The position numbers and the translations under genes were made by a program. From positions 1 through 64,000 of the forward strand of contig NZ_NJIX01000008.1 in NCBI RefSeq assembly GCF_002209485.1: a DNA stretch of 64,000 nt, read 5' to 3'. Position 1 is the first letter of the stretch; each line of letters begins with the position of its first letter. Under the pieces are notes generated by a model, which saw only the letters and a list, made by a program, of their open reading frames with translations, ran no database searches and was not told the origin of the DNA. The DNA is from Achromobacter sp. HZ34 (GTDB lineage Bacteria > Pseudomonadota > Gammaproteobacteria > Burkholderiales > Burkholderiaceae_B). This document shows, piece after piece, positions 16,930-26,600 of the stretch.

Positions 16930-18029
16930 GCGCCGCGCTCCGCCAGCCACTTGCGGTAGACCGCTTCGGTGCGCTCGGCCAGGCGCTCCGGTGAGAAGAT
17001 GCCTTCCTCGCGGATCATGCGCCGCCCCGCATCGCCCATGGTCTTGCGCAATGCCGGATCGTCGATCAGGCGTTGCAGCGCATTGGTCAACGCGGCCTGG
17101 TCATGCAGCTGCACCAGGAAACCGGACACCCCGTCCTTGAACATTTCCGACACGCCGCCCACGTCGGTACCCACCACCGGCAGGCCGCTGGCCTGGGCCT
17201 CGACATAGACGGTGCCGGATGCCTCCTGCTCCGTGGCCAGGGCGAACAGGTCGAAGCCGGCCAGCAGGTTGGGCACGTCGCGGCGCGTGCCCATCAAATG
17301 GATGTGCGACTGCAGGCCCAATTCAGCGATATAGGCCTGCACCCGCTCGAACGTGGGCGAACCGCTGCCGACGAAGACCAGGTGCAGATTGGGGCGCGTG
17401 CGCATCAAGGGCAGCATCGCGTCGATCAGCGCGCGGTGTCCCTTGGCGGGCCGCATCACGGCCACGCAGCCGACCACGATGTCGCTGTCGGACAGCTTCA
17501 ATTCTTCCCGCAGCGTCGACCTTTCGATGGGCGGCGGCGGCACGATGGGCGAATACAGCGTAGCGACGCGTTCGCGCGGCACGCCACGCGTGATCAGGTA
17601 TTCGCGCACGTGGTCGCTGACCGTGGTGACCCGATGCGGCAGCCACGTATACGACCACATCGAACCGACCTTGCTGGCAAGGTGACGGGTGCGCACGATC
17701 AGCGGCGGCGTGCCCGCCAGCCGCGCCGCCGGCGCGGCGATCACCGTGTCGCGCCGGCTGTGGGTATTCAGCACGTCGTAGTGGCCCGCGCGCAGGATGC
17801 GCTTGATGGCGGCGATGCCCTTGAAGTAGTTGGGCACGCCGGCCATGTCCACCTTGTGCACGGTGAAGCCCGCGTCACCCAGGCGTTCCACCAGTTGCGC
17901 GCGCGACTGCACCACCGCTTCCATATGGTGGCCACGCTCGCGCATGGCGATCATTTCCTTGAAGATGCGGTGCTCCTGGCCGCCGAAGGCGGTGGCGGCT
18001 TCGGAATGGAGTATGCGCAAGGGTTGCAT
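16926..18029 (-). CDS. Glycosyltransferase family 4 (GT-B), proximal
   Basis: Encodes 367 residues. The N-terminus MQPLRILHSEAATAFGGQEHRIFKEM carries the Gly-rich acceptor loop. The donor domain includes VGCVAVMRPAKGHRALIDAM, HLVFVGSGSP, LMGTRRDVPNLLAGFDLFALATEQEASGTVYVEAQASGLPVVGTDVGGVSEM (EASGTVYVE, E-x7-E). The ATG at 18029 shares one base with the dnaE stop (TGATG), so an upstream Met at 18110 inside dnaE is rejected. As the first gene after dnaE, it depends on dnaE transcription unless an internal promoter exists. LPS-core role inferred from the cluster. Confidence 0.9.
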   Translation of the reverse strand: MQPLRILHSEAATAFGGQEHRIFKEMIAMRERGHHMEAVVQSRAQLVERLGDAGFTVHKVDMAGVPNYFKGIAAIKRILRAGHYDVLNTHSRRDTVIAAPAARLAGTPPLIVRTRHLASKVGSMWSYTWLPHRVTTVSDHVREYLITRGVPRERVATLYSPIVPPPPIERSTLREELKLSDSDIVVGCVAVMRPAKGHRALIDAMLPLMRTRPNLHLVFVGSGSPTFERVQAYIAELGLQSHIHLMGTRRDVPNLLAGFDLFALATEQEASGTVYVEAQASGLPVVGTDVGGVSEMFKDGVSGFLVQLHDQAALTNALQRLIDDPALRKTMGDAGRRMIREEGIFSPERLAERTEAVYRKWLAERGA

Positions 18030-21000
18030 CAGTACGAGATCTCCACGCCGTCTGGACGCGCCCACTGGCTCAGTTGCTCCAGCAGGGTATCCGCCATGCG
18101 CACCCGCCATTCTTCGCTCAGGCGTACCGTGCAGCGGAAGTTGTCCTTGTTGTATTCGACTTCGACCGGAATGCCGGCAATGCCGTTCTCCGGCTCGGCG
18201 CGATAGGGATTGAGCAGCTTGCGCAACTGTTCGGCGTTGGCATTGCCGTTCAGGCGCACACGCAGCACGCGGGCACGCGCTTCGCGCGCCAGTTGCAGGT
18301 CGTACAGCGAGTCGGCCACGATGCGCATGCCGCCCGAGTATTCGTCATTGCTGACCTTGCCCTGCACGATGATCAGCTGGTCCTCGCGCAGGCGATTACG
18401 GTGCTTCTCGTACAACTCGTTGAACACCGAGACTTCCACCTGCGCGGTACCGTCGTCGATCACCGCGAACACCATCTTGCCGCGCCGCGTCATCATCACG
18501 CGCACGCCGGCCAGCACGCCGCACATCCATTGCAGATCGCGTTGCGGTTCCAGGCGCACCAGCGTCATCGGCACGATGCGGCGCACTTCGTCGCGCCAGG
18601 CGTCGAACAGGTGGCCGCTGAAGAAATAGCCCAGCGCCTGCTTTTCCTCGGACAGGCGGGTGTGCAGGTTCCAGGGCGCCACCTTGGACAGCTCGCTGGC
18701 CACGACGTCGCTGCTGTCGTCGCCGAACAGCGAAACCTGGTTGGCGCTGCGCGCGGCCTGCTCGGCCGCTTCCATGGCCGTCGGCACCGACGCCAGCATG
18801 GCTGCGCGATTCGGCTCGATGGAATCGAAGGCGCCGGCGCGGATCAGGGCTTCGACGGTGCGGCGGTTGACCGCATGCTTGTTGACGCGGCGGCAGAAGT
18901 CGAACAGGTCCTTGAACACCCCGTCCTGTTCGCGGGCGCGCACGATTTCCTCGACCGCGCCCTGGCCGGTGCCCTTGACCGCGCCCAGGCCGTAGCGCAT
19001 GGTGCGCGGCGGCTGGCCCTTGGCCGTGTAGTCGTCCTCGACCGGCAGGAAGCGGTAGCCCGACGCATTGACGTCCGGCGGCAGCACCACCACGCCGTTG
19101 TCGATGGCGTCGCGGCAGAAAATCTGCACTTTGTCCGTGTCGTCCATATCGGACGACATGGTGGCGGCCAGGAATTCCGTGGGGTGATAGGCCTTGAGCC
19201 AGGCGGTCTGGTAGGAAATCAGCGCGTACGCGGCCGAGTGCGACTTGTTGAAGCCGTAGCCGGCGAACTTTTCCATCAGGTCGAACAGCTTGACCGCCAG
19301 GTCGGGATCGTGCCCCTTCTCCACCGCGCCCTTCTGGAACAGCTCGCGGTGCTTGGCCATTTCCTCGGCCTTTTTCTTACCCATCGCGCGGCGCAGCAAG
19401 TCGGCGCCGCCCAGCGAGTAGCCGCCGATGATCTGCGAGATCAGCATCACCTGCTCTTGGTAGACGATGACCCCGTAGGTGCTCTTCAGGGTGGCTTCCA
19501 GATCGTCGTGGAAGTAGTCCACCGGCGCGCGGCCGTGCTTGCGGTTGACGAAGTCGTCCACCATGCCGGATTCCAGCGGCCCCGGACGGTAGAGCGCCAG
19601 CATGGCGATGATGTCTTCGAAGTTGCTGGGGCGCAGCTTCTTCAGCAGCTCCTTCATGCCGCGCGATTCCAGCTGGAACACGGCCGTCGTATTGGCGTCG
19701 GTCAACACCTTGTAGGCCGCCTGGTCGTCCAGCGGCAAGGCCATGATGTCGAAGTCGCGCTTGGTCTCGTTGAACTGGCGCACATAGCGCACGGCCCAGT
19801 CCAGGATGGTCAGGTTGCGCAAGCCCAGGAAGTCGAACTTCACCAGGCCGGCGGCTTCGACGTCGTCCTTGTCGAACTGCGACACGGCGCTGTTTTCCTG
19901 CCCGGGCTGGCAATACAGCGGGCAGAAGTCGGTGAGCTTGCCGGGGGCGATCAGCACGCCGCCGGCGTGCATGCCGATGTTGCGGGTGAGGCCTTCGAGC
20001 GGCTGGGCCAGGTCGACCAGGCCGCGCACTTCTTCTTCCTGCTCGTAGCGTTCCTTGAATGCCGGCTCGTCCTTGAGCGTGCGCTCCAGCGACCAGGGAT
20101 CGGCCGGATTGAAGGGGATCAGCTTGGACAGGCCGTCGCAGAACAGGTAAGGCATGTCCAGCACGCGGCCGGCGTCGCGCACCACGGCCTTGGCGCCCAG
20201 CGTACCGAACGTGGCGATCTGGCTGACGGCCGCGCGGCCGTACTTTTCCTTCACGTAGTCGATGACGCGTTCGCGATTGTCCTGGCAGAAGTCGATATCG
20301 AAGTCGGGCATGGACACCCGCTCCGGATTCAGGAAGCGTTCGAACAGCAAGTCATAGCGGATGGGGTCGAGGTCGGTGATGCCCAGCGCATAGGCCACCA
20401 GCGAGCCGGCGCCCGAACCCCGGCCGGGACCGACCGGGACGCCGTTGCTCTTGCCCCAGTTGATGAAGTCCTGCACGATCAAGAAGTAGCCCGGGAAGCC
20501 CATCTGGATGATGGTCTTGCATTCCCAGCGCAGGCGTTCGTAGTACTGCTCGCGCTTGCTGTCACGCTCGGCCGCGTCCGGATAGAGGAACTCCATCCGC
20601 TTTTCCAGACCCTCTTCCGACAGCTGGACCAGATAGTCGTCCAGGCCCACGCCTTCGGGCGTGGGGAAGTTGGGCAGGCGCGGCTTGCCCAGCACCAGGG
20701 TCAGGTTGCAGCGCTTGGCGATTTCCACCGTATTCGCCAGGGCCGAGGGCACGTCGGCGAAGCGGCGCGCCATTTCCGTGCTGTCGGCCAGATACTGTTC
20801 CTCGGTGAACCGGCGCACCCGGCGCGGGTTGGCAAGGATTTCGCCCTCGGCGATGCAGACGCGCGCTTCATGCGCCTGGAATTCCTCGCGGTCGAGGAAC
20901 TGCACGGGATGGGTGGCGACCACGGGCAGGTGGGCTTCGGCGGCCAGGCGCATGGCGGCCTGGGTATAGGCTTCGTCGCCATCGAAACCGGCCCGGTGCA

Positions 21001-21520
21001 GCTCGACGTAATACGCGCCCGGAAAGGCCTGCGCCCACACCCGCGCCAGGGCCAGCGCGGTCACCGCGTTACCGGCCTCCAAGGCCTGGCCGACGTCGCC
21101 GGCGCGACCGCCGGACAGCACGATGAGCCCGTCGCTGGCCAGCAGCCAGTCGCGCCGCACTTCGGCGCGGCCCTTGTGCTGATTGGTCAGAAAGGCGCGT
21201 GACAGCAATTCGCAAAGATTCAGATAGCCTTGGCGGTTGCGCACCAGGACCAGCACGCGAAACGGCTTGTCGCGGTCTTCGTCATTGGTCAGCCACAGAT
21301 CGCAGCCGGCGATCGGCTTGATGCCGGCGCCGCGCGCGCCCTTGTAGAACTTGATCAGGCCGAACAGGTTGGACAGGTCGGTCAGCGCCACGGCGGGCTG
21401 GCCCAGCTTGGCGACGCGCTTGATCAGATCGGGAATGCGGACGAGTCCATCCACCACCGAAAACTCGGAGTGGACACGCAAATGGACAAAGGGGGACGGG
21501 GCTGTGACGGCTTCGGACAT
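18029..21520 (-). CDS. dnaE: DNA polymerase III alpha subunit
   Basis: Encodes the 1163-residue catalytic subunit of the replicative polymerase. Domains in order: N-terminal PHP (FVHLRVHSEFSVVDGLV), then the polymerase core with MPDFDIDFCQDNRE (catalytic Asp residues) and GPGRGSGAGSLVAYALGITDLDP. Next come the helix-hairpin-helix region (LIRAGAFDSIEPNR) and the OB-fold (VLAGVRVMMTRRGKMVFAVIDDGT). The Met at 21520 (MSEAVTAPSPFVHL) is the family-like start; the open frame extends to 21577. It leads a cluster of LPS sugar-transfer genes with coupled start/stop codons. Confidence 0.97.
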   Translation of the reverse strand: MSEAVTAPSPFVHLRVHSEFSVVDGLVRIPDLIKRVAKLGQPAVALTDLSNLFGLIKFYKGARGAGIKPIAGCDLWLTNDEDRDKPFRVLVLVRNRQGYLNLCELLSRAFLTNQHKGRAEVRRDWLLASDGLIVLSGGRAGDVGQALEAGNAVTALALARVWAQAFPGAYYVELHRAGFDGDEAYTQAAMRLAAEAHLPVVATHPVQFLDREEFQAHEARVCIAEGEILANPRRVRRFTEEQYLADSTEMARRFADVPSALANTVEIAKRCNLTLVLGKPRLPNFPTPEGVGLDDYLVQLSEEGLEKRMEFLYPDAAERDSKREQYYERLRWECKTIIQMGFPGYFLIVQDFINWGKSNGVPVGPGRGSGAGSLVAYALGITDLDPIRYDLLFERFLNPERVSMPDFDIDFCQDNRERVIDYVKEKYGRAAVSQIATFGTLGAKAVVRDAGRVLDMPYLFCDGLSKLIPFNPADPWSLERTLKDEPAFKERYEQEEEVRGLVDLAQPLEGLTRNIGMHAGGVLIAPGKLTDFCPLYCQPGQENSAVSQFDKDDVEAAGLVKFDFLGLRNLTILDWAVRYVRQFNETKRDFDIMALPLDDQAAYKVLTDANTTAVFQLESRGMKELLKKLRPSNFEDIIAMLALYRPGPLESGMVDDFVNRKHGRAPVDYFHDDLEATLKSTYGVIVYQEQVMLISQIIGGYSLGGADLLRRAMGKKKAEEMAKHRELFQKGAVEKGHDPDLAVKLFDLMEKFAGYGFNKSHSAAYALISYQTAWLKAYHPTEFLAATMSSDMDDTDKVQIFCRDAIDNGVVVLPPDVNASGYRFLPVEDDYTAKGQPPRTMRYGLGAVKGTGQGAVEEIVRAREQDGVFKDLFDFCRRVNKHAVNRRTVEALIRAGAFDSIEPNRAAMLASVPTAMEAAEQAARSANQVSLFGDDSSDVVASELSKVAPWNLHTRLSEEKQALGYFFSGHLFDAWRDEVRRIVPMTLVRLEPQRDLQWMCGVLAGVRVMMTRRGKMVFAVIDDGTAQVEVSVFNELYEKHRNRLREDQLIIVQGKVSNDEYSGGMRIVADSLYDLQLAREARARVLRVRLNGNANAEQLRKLLNPYRAEPENGIAGIPVEVEYNKDNFRCTVRLSEEWRVRMADTLLEQLSQWARPDGVEISY

Positions 21521-21616
21521 GACCGCGATTGTACCCAGGGCGCCTTTTTCGCGCGCGGTTTGGAGCCGTGTGTGCAAGAATAAGCGGTTATCTCAGATTG
21601 AACGGTGTTTTACGCT

Positions 21617-22516
21617 ATGAAATGGCTGATTCCCGGCCTGTGGCTGGCCGCCATCCTCTATGGTCACTTTAGAGGCAAGGTGCGACTGTCGTGGTCGCGC
21701 GTATTCCTGGACCACTCGGTCCTGCTGGCGCCGGTCAACGCCTTCATGGTGCTGACGTCGCGCGTGCCGACGTCGCCCTATGTCTCGACGCGGGAGTTTC
21801 CCGAGCTGCAGAAGCTGCAGGACAACTGGGAAATCATTCGTGACGAGGCATTGCGGATGCAGGATCTGCGCCGCATCAAGGCCGCCGAGAACAACGATGA
21901 CATCGGCTTCAATTCCTTCTTCAAGTACGGCTGGAAGCGCTTCTACCTGAAGTGGTATGACGCCCGCCACCCTTCGGCCGAGGAATTGTGCCCGCGCACG
22001 GTCGCCATCCTGAAGTCCATCCCGTCGATCAAGGCGGCGATGTTCGCCGAGCTGCCCGACGGCGGCAAGCTGAACAAGCACCGCGATCCGTTCTCCGGAT
22101 CGCTGCGCTATCACCTGGGCCTGGCCACGCCCAACGACGACCGTTGCTATATCGAGGTGGACGGCCAGTCTTACAGCTGGCGCGATGGCGAAGGCGTGGT
22201 GTTCGACGAGACCTACATCCACGAAGCGCACAATCGTTCGGGCGCCAATCGCGTGATCCTGTTCTGCGACGTCGAGCGTCCCCTGAAATGGCGGTGGGCG
22301 GAAGCCTTCAACCACTGGTTCGGCCGCGTGGTGATGTCGGCCGCCAGCTCGCCCAACGACAGCGGCGACAAGACCGGCGCCATCAACCAGCTGACCCACT
22401 TCCACCACAAGATCGACCAGAAGCGCAAGCAGTTCAAGGCCTGGAACCGGACGGTGTACAAGAGCGTGAAGTGGGGGCTGGTGGTCCTGGTGATCGGCGC
22501 CTTCGTCTGGCTGTAG
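21617..22516 (+). CDS. lpxO: Lipid A 2-hydroxylase LpxO-like (Asp/Asn beta-hydroxylase family)
   Basis: Encodes 299 residues of the Fe(II)/2-oxoglutarate-dependent aspartyl/asparaginyl beta-hydroxylase family. The N-terminal hydrophobic anchor MKWLIPGLWLAAILYGHF and the C-terminal one VKWGLVVLVIGAFVWL match LpxO, which hydroxylates an acyl chain of lipid A at the cytoplasmic membrane. Iron-ligand regions are LNKHRDPFSGSLRYHLGL and FDETYIHEAHNRSGANRVILFCD. The ATG at 21617 is preferred over an in-frame GTG at 21605. Divergent from dnaE. Proximity to LPS genes supports the lipid A assignment. Confidence 0.88.
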   Translation: MKWLIPGLWLAAILYGHFRGKVRLSWSRVFLDHSVLLAPVNAFMVLTSRVPTSPYVSTREFPELQKLQDNWEIIRDEALRMQDLRRIKAAENNDDIGFNSFFKYGWKRFYLKWYDARHPSAEELCPRTVAILKSIPSIKAAMFAELPDGGKLNKHRDPFSGSLRYHLGLATPNDDRCYIEVDGQSYSWRDGEGVVFDETYIHEAHNRSGANRVILFCDVERPLKWRWAEAFNHWFGRVVMSAASSPNDSGDKTGAINQLTHFHHKIDQKRKQFKAWNRTVYKSVKWGLVVLVIGAFVWL

Positions 22517-22529
22517 GCGGAGACGGGCG

Positions 22530-23483
22530 CTACAGCAGGACTTCGCCGCCCCTGCCCTCGGGGAAACGGGGCTTGGACGGCGGCTTCGGCACTTCATTAA
22601 CCGCTGTCAACGCCGGCAGGCGGACGGAGGCATGGGCGACGAGCCGTAGCCCGGTCGGATGTTTCGACCTGATGAGATAGGCCCTGCGGTACATCTGCTC
22701 GCGGGCAATGTCGCCGATGCCCTTGCTGGCGAGGCCGCCAGCGGGATAGTAGTGCAGCGCGGCATGCAGCATGTCGTACTCCGCCCATTCCTGATCGGGC
22801 GGCAAAGGCGGCCGGGCTGACGCGTCATTGCCGGTGCCGGCAACCGTGGCGCCATTCGCGGCCGTTGAGCCACGGCCGAGATACGCGTCGTCCAGTGCCT
22901 TTTTGGCATCGTGGTACCAGGCGAACGGTGGCCAGAACGCTTCATTCCCTGGCCGGGGCGCGGGGATCACCATATAGTCGGTGGGTCCGCCCCAGAGACG
23001 TTTCACGAAAAATTCGAGCTTGCCGTCATCACGTTGTATCAGGACGTCGCCTGGCTGCATGCACAGGACCCAGGCAGCGCACTTGATGCGCGCGGGCCTG
23101 GAAGCGCTGTCGCCCGCCACCGCCCAAGCCGCCAATTCGCGCAGATAGGCGATGGAATAGGTGCTCTCGCCGATGCGGCAGTCATCCACGGGCGCCGCGC
23201 TGGCCGGACGGCCAGAGGCTGCGACGCTGGGCCCTTGGTCGGCCAGGACCCGCGCACGGCGCCCGGATGCCCTTGTAAAGGATGAAGCCCCCGTATCGCT
23301 GATGCTCGGGGTCGGGGTCTCGGCCGAATTGACGCCACCCGAGCGGCCACGCGCCCGTCCAGGCGACGAGGATGCTGCCGGGGTAGCGGGACCGTAAGGC
23401 GGATCCTCGGCGTCCGCATCCGCAGGGTTCGCGTGTGTGCATGACCACGCCATGGATGAAAAAATAGATTGAATCCCGCCCAT
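22530..23483 (-). CDS. Protein of unknown function, disordered N-terminus plus folded C-terminus
   Basis: Encodes 317 residues, not recognised. The ATG at 23483 has a good ribosome site (ggaggg, 8 bases upstream), which rules out the longer open frame into hrpA. Residues 1-15 (MGGIQSIFSSMAWSC) are mildly hydrophobic; about 15-100 is rich in Ala, Ser, Gly, Pro, Thr and Arg and is likely disordered. The 101-205 segment looks folded (STYSIAYLRELAAWAVAG, KLEFFVKRLWGGPTDYMV, FWPPFAWYHDAKKAL). After a second Ala/Gly/Pro linker there is an aromatic, basic helix region (EWAEYDMLHAALHYY, REQMYRRAYLIRSKH). It sits alone between hrpA and lpxO. A secreted or effector protein is possible but unproven. Confidence 0.6.
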   Translation of the reverse strand: MGGIQSIFSSMAWSCTHANPADADAEDPPYGPATPAASSSPGRARGRSGGVNSAETPTPSISDTGASSFTRASGRRARVLADQGPSVAASGRPASAAPVDDCRIGESTYSIAYLRELAAWAVAGDSASRPARIKCAAWVLCMQPGDVLIQRDDGKLEFFVKRLWGGPTDYMVIPAPRPGNEAFWPPFAWYHDAKKALDDAYLGRGSTAANGATVAGTGNDASARPPLPPDQEWAEYDMLHAALHYYPAGGLASKGIGDIAREQMYRRAYLIRSKHPTGLRLVAHASVRLPALTAVNEVPKPPSKPRFPEGRGGEVLL

Positions 23484-23500
23484 CGTATGTCCCTCCGCAA

Positions 23501-23522
23501 ATCTTTCAAAAAATAGAAAGAT
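23501..23522 (-). promoter_or_regulatory. AT-rich dyad upstream of the unknown gene
   Basis: The arms atctttc (23501-23507) and gaaagat (23516-23522) are perfect reverse complements flanking an A-rich 8-base spacer. The site is about 18 bases upstream of the ATG and just beyond the ribosome site. It is locally AT-rich in a very GC-rich area. Operator or leader hairpin; undecided. Confidence 0.35.
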
Positions 23523-23686
23523 GTTGCTCAGGAACAGACGCGCGGCATCTGGTTCCACGCCGGCGGCGTGACGTAGCAACCGCGCACCTCCCCGCCCCTT
23601 TCCTGGCCGGGCCAGGGCGGGTGCAGGCGGAGCCGGGCGGGTCAGCGCGGCCCGACCGATTGGCTCCCGCGCGGCAAAACCTGCAA

Positions 23687-26600
23687 TCAACGCTGCATGC
23701 TTTCCCAGGTCTTCATCAAGCGTTTGACCGACACCGGCATGGGGGTGCGCAGTTCCTGTGCGAACAGGGCGACGCGCAGTTCTTCCAGCAGCCAGCGGAA
23801 CTCGTCCAGGCGCGCGTCGGGCGCGCCTTTCAAGGCACTGCGGGCGCGCTGGTACTGGGTCAGCAAGGGCGCCATCTCCGTCATCAGGCGCTGGTCGCGT
23901 CCGGGATCGGCGCGCAGCTTGTCGATGCGCGCCACCGCCGCCTTCAGATAACGCGGAAAGTGCGCCAGTTGCGCATAAGGCGTATCGCGCAGGAACCAGC
24001 GATGCACCAGCGCACCGACCTGCTGTTGCAGGTCGGCATAGGCCGCGGCGTGGGCCTTGGCCTGCGGCAGCTTGCGCTGCACAGCGGCCCATTCGGTCAG
24101 GATCGCGCCCGCCAGGCGCGCCACTTCCTGCGCCAGCAAGCCCACCCTGCCCTTGCCGTCATTGCGCCGGCTGTCGAACTCCTCGGCATTGGTGGGCCAC
24201 GGGTCGCCCAGGCAGGCCTGCGCCAGCGCGGCGTCGATGATCTGGTCACGTAACTCTTCCAGCGTGCCCAGCGGCATGAACAGCATGCTGATGCGTGTCA
24301 GGTCGGTCAGGTTCTTTTCCAGGAACTTGACCTGCTCCCGCAGGCCCAGGCGGAACAAACGCAGCAGGCCCGCGCGATGATGGCGGCGCGCTTCGTCGGG
24401 ATCATCGTAGACGTCGAGGTCGCAATGCGTGCCGCGATCGACCAGGGCCGGATAACCGATCACGGACAGGCCCTTGCGGCGGATCTCCATGATTTCCGGC
24501 AGCGGGCCGAAGGTCCAGGCCGTCAGGCCCTCCTGGGCCAGGGCTTGCGCCACCTGGGTATCGCGCGACGCCATCTGCTGGAAATCGGCCTGCGCCTGGC
24601 GGCCGTGCTCGGCCTTCAGCTGGGCCAGGTTGCGGCTGGCGGCCAGCATGCGGCCATGCTCGTCGACCACGCGGAAATTCATGAACAGGTGCGCGGGCAA
24701 GGTCTCCAGCTTGAAGTCCGAAGCCAGCGGGCGCACCTTGATCTGGTCCCACATATCCGCCGTCAGCGCGTCCACCAGGCCCTGCTGGGGTTCGGCCAGG
24801 CGGTCGAACCAGCGGTCATAGAAACCGGCCGCATAGTCGGGCAAGGGCACGCAATGGCGCCGGATCTTCTGCGGCAAGGACTTCAGCAGCAACTGCACCT
24901 TTTCCTTGAGCATGCCCGGCACCAGCCATTCGCAACGCGGTGCATCGACCTTGTTCAAGGCGAACAACGGCACCGACAGCGTCACGCCATCACGCGGCGA
25001 GCCGGGCTCGAAGTGATAGTCCAGCGGCATGGACACGCCCTGCCAGTCCATTTTCTTGGGGAACACCTCGGTGGTGACGCCGGCGGCCTCGTGCCGCATC
25101 AGCTCGTCGCGCGTCAGCTGCAGCGCGGCGGCGCCCGCCTTGTCCAGGCCGTTGACCCATTTCTCCAAGGTCGCGGTCTGGCTCATGCCGGCCGGGATCT
25201 GGCGGTCGTAGAACGCGTAGATCAGTTCGTCATCCACCAGGATGTCCGGACGGCGCGCGCGGTGTTCCAGCTTTTCGATCTCGGCGATCAGGCGGCGATT
25301 GTGCGCCACGAAGGGCAGGCGCGTGTCGATCTCGCCCGGCACCAGGGCCTGGCGGATGAACAGTTCACGGGCATGCTGCGGATTGATGCGGCCGTAATGC
25401 ACGCGGCGGCCGGAATAGATCGTCAGGCCGTACAGGGTGGCGCGTTCGTTGGCCACCACCTGCCCGGCTTTTTTCTCCCAGCGCGGATCGCCCCAGTTGC
25501 GCCGCAACAGGTGGGCGCCGACACGTTCCACCCAGACGGGCTCGATGCGGGCCACGCAGCGGGCATACAACCGCGTGGTCTCCACCAGCTCGCCCGCCAC
25601 GATCCAGCGGCCGGCCTTCTTGACCAGGCGTGAACCGGGATGGATGTGGAAGCGGATGTCGCGCGCACCCAGGTACTGGCCGGCGCCGGCGGCACTGGCT
25701 TCATCGCTCTTGAAACCGATATTGCCCAGCAGGCCCGACAGCAGCGCCAGATGCAGCTGTTCGAACGTGGCCTCGGCGGTGTTGATCCGCCAGCCCTGTT
25801 CGCCGATGACGCTGGACAACTGGCTGTGGACGTCGTGCCATTCGCGCAGGCGCAACGGCGACAGGAAGTTCTGCCGCATCTGCCCCGCCAGCTTGCGCTG
25901 CGAGGCCTTGTGCTCGACCTGCTCGTGGTACCAGCGCCAGAGCTTCAGATAGGAGACGAATTCCGATTTTTCGTCGGCGAACTTGGCATGGGCCTGTTCA
26001 GCGGCTTCTTTCTCGTGCATGGGCCGGTCGCGCGGATCCTGCACGGACAAGGCCGCCGCGATGATCAGCATCTCGGCCAGGCACTGCTGTTCGCGCGCCG
26101 CCAGGATCATGCGGCCGACGCGCGGGTCCACGGGCAGGCGGGCCAGCTCTTCGCCGGTGCGGGTAAGGGCGAAACGCGGGCTGCGTTCGGGCTCGGCGGC
26201 GGCGCTACGCTTGGGCGCTGTTGCGACGCCGCTGGCGCCGTCCGCATTCGCTACGGCGCCGGCGGCCACTTCCGTCGGATCGCCGTCCTCGTCACCCGCT
26301 GCGTCGCCGTCTTCACGCACGGCCTCGATGGCGCCCAGTTCCTGCAGCAGGTGATAGCCGTCCGCGATGGCGCGTCCCGGCGGTGCTTCGACAAAGGGGA
26401 AGTTCTCGATGTCGTTCAGGCGCAGCGACTTCATGCGCAGGATCACCGAGGCCAGCGAGGACCGCAGTACTTCGGGATCGGTGAAAGGCGGCCGGGCGTT
26501 GAAGTCATCCTCCGCATACAGGCGGATGCAGACGCCCGGACCGACGCGGCCGCAACGGCCCGCGCGCTGGTTGGCCGAGGCTCGGCTGACGGGCTCGATG

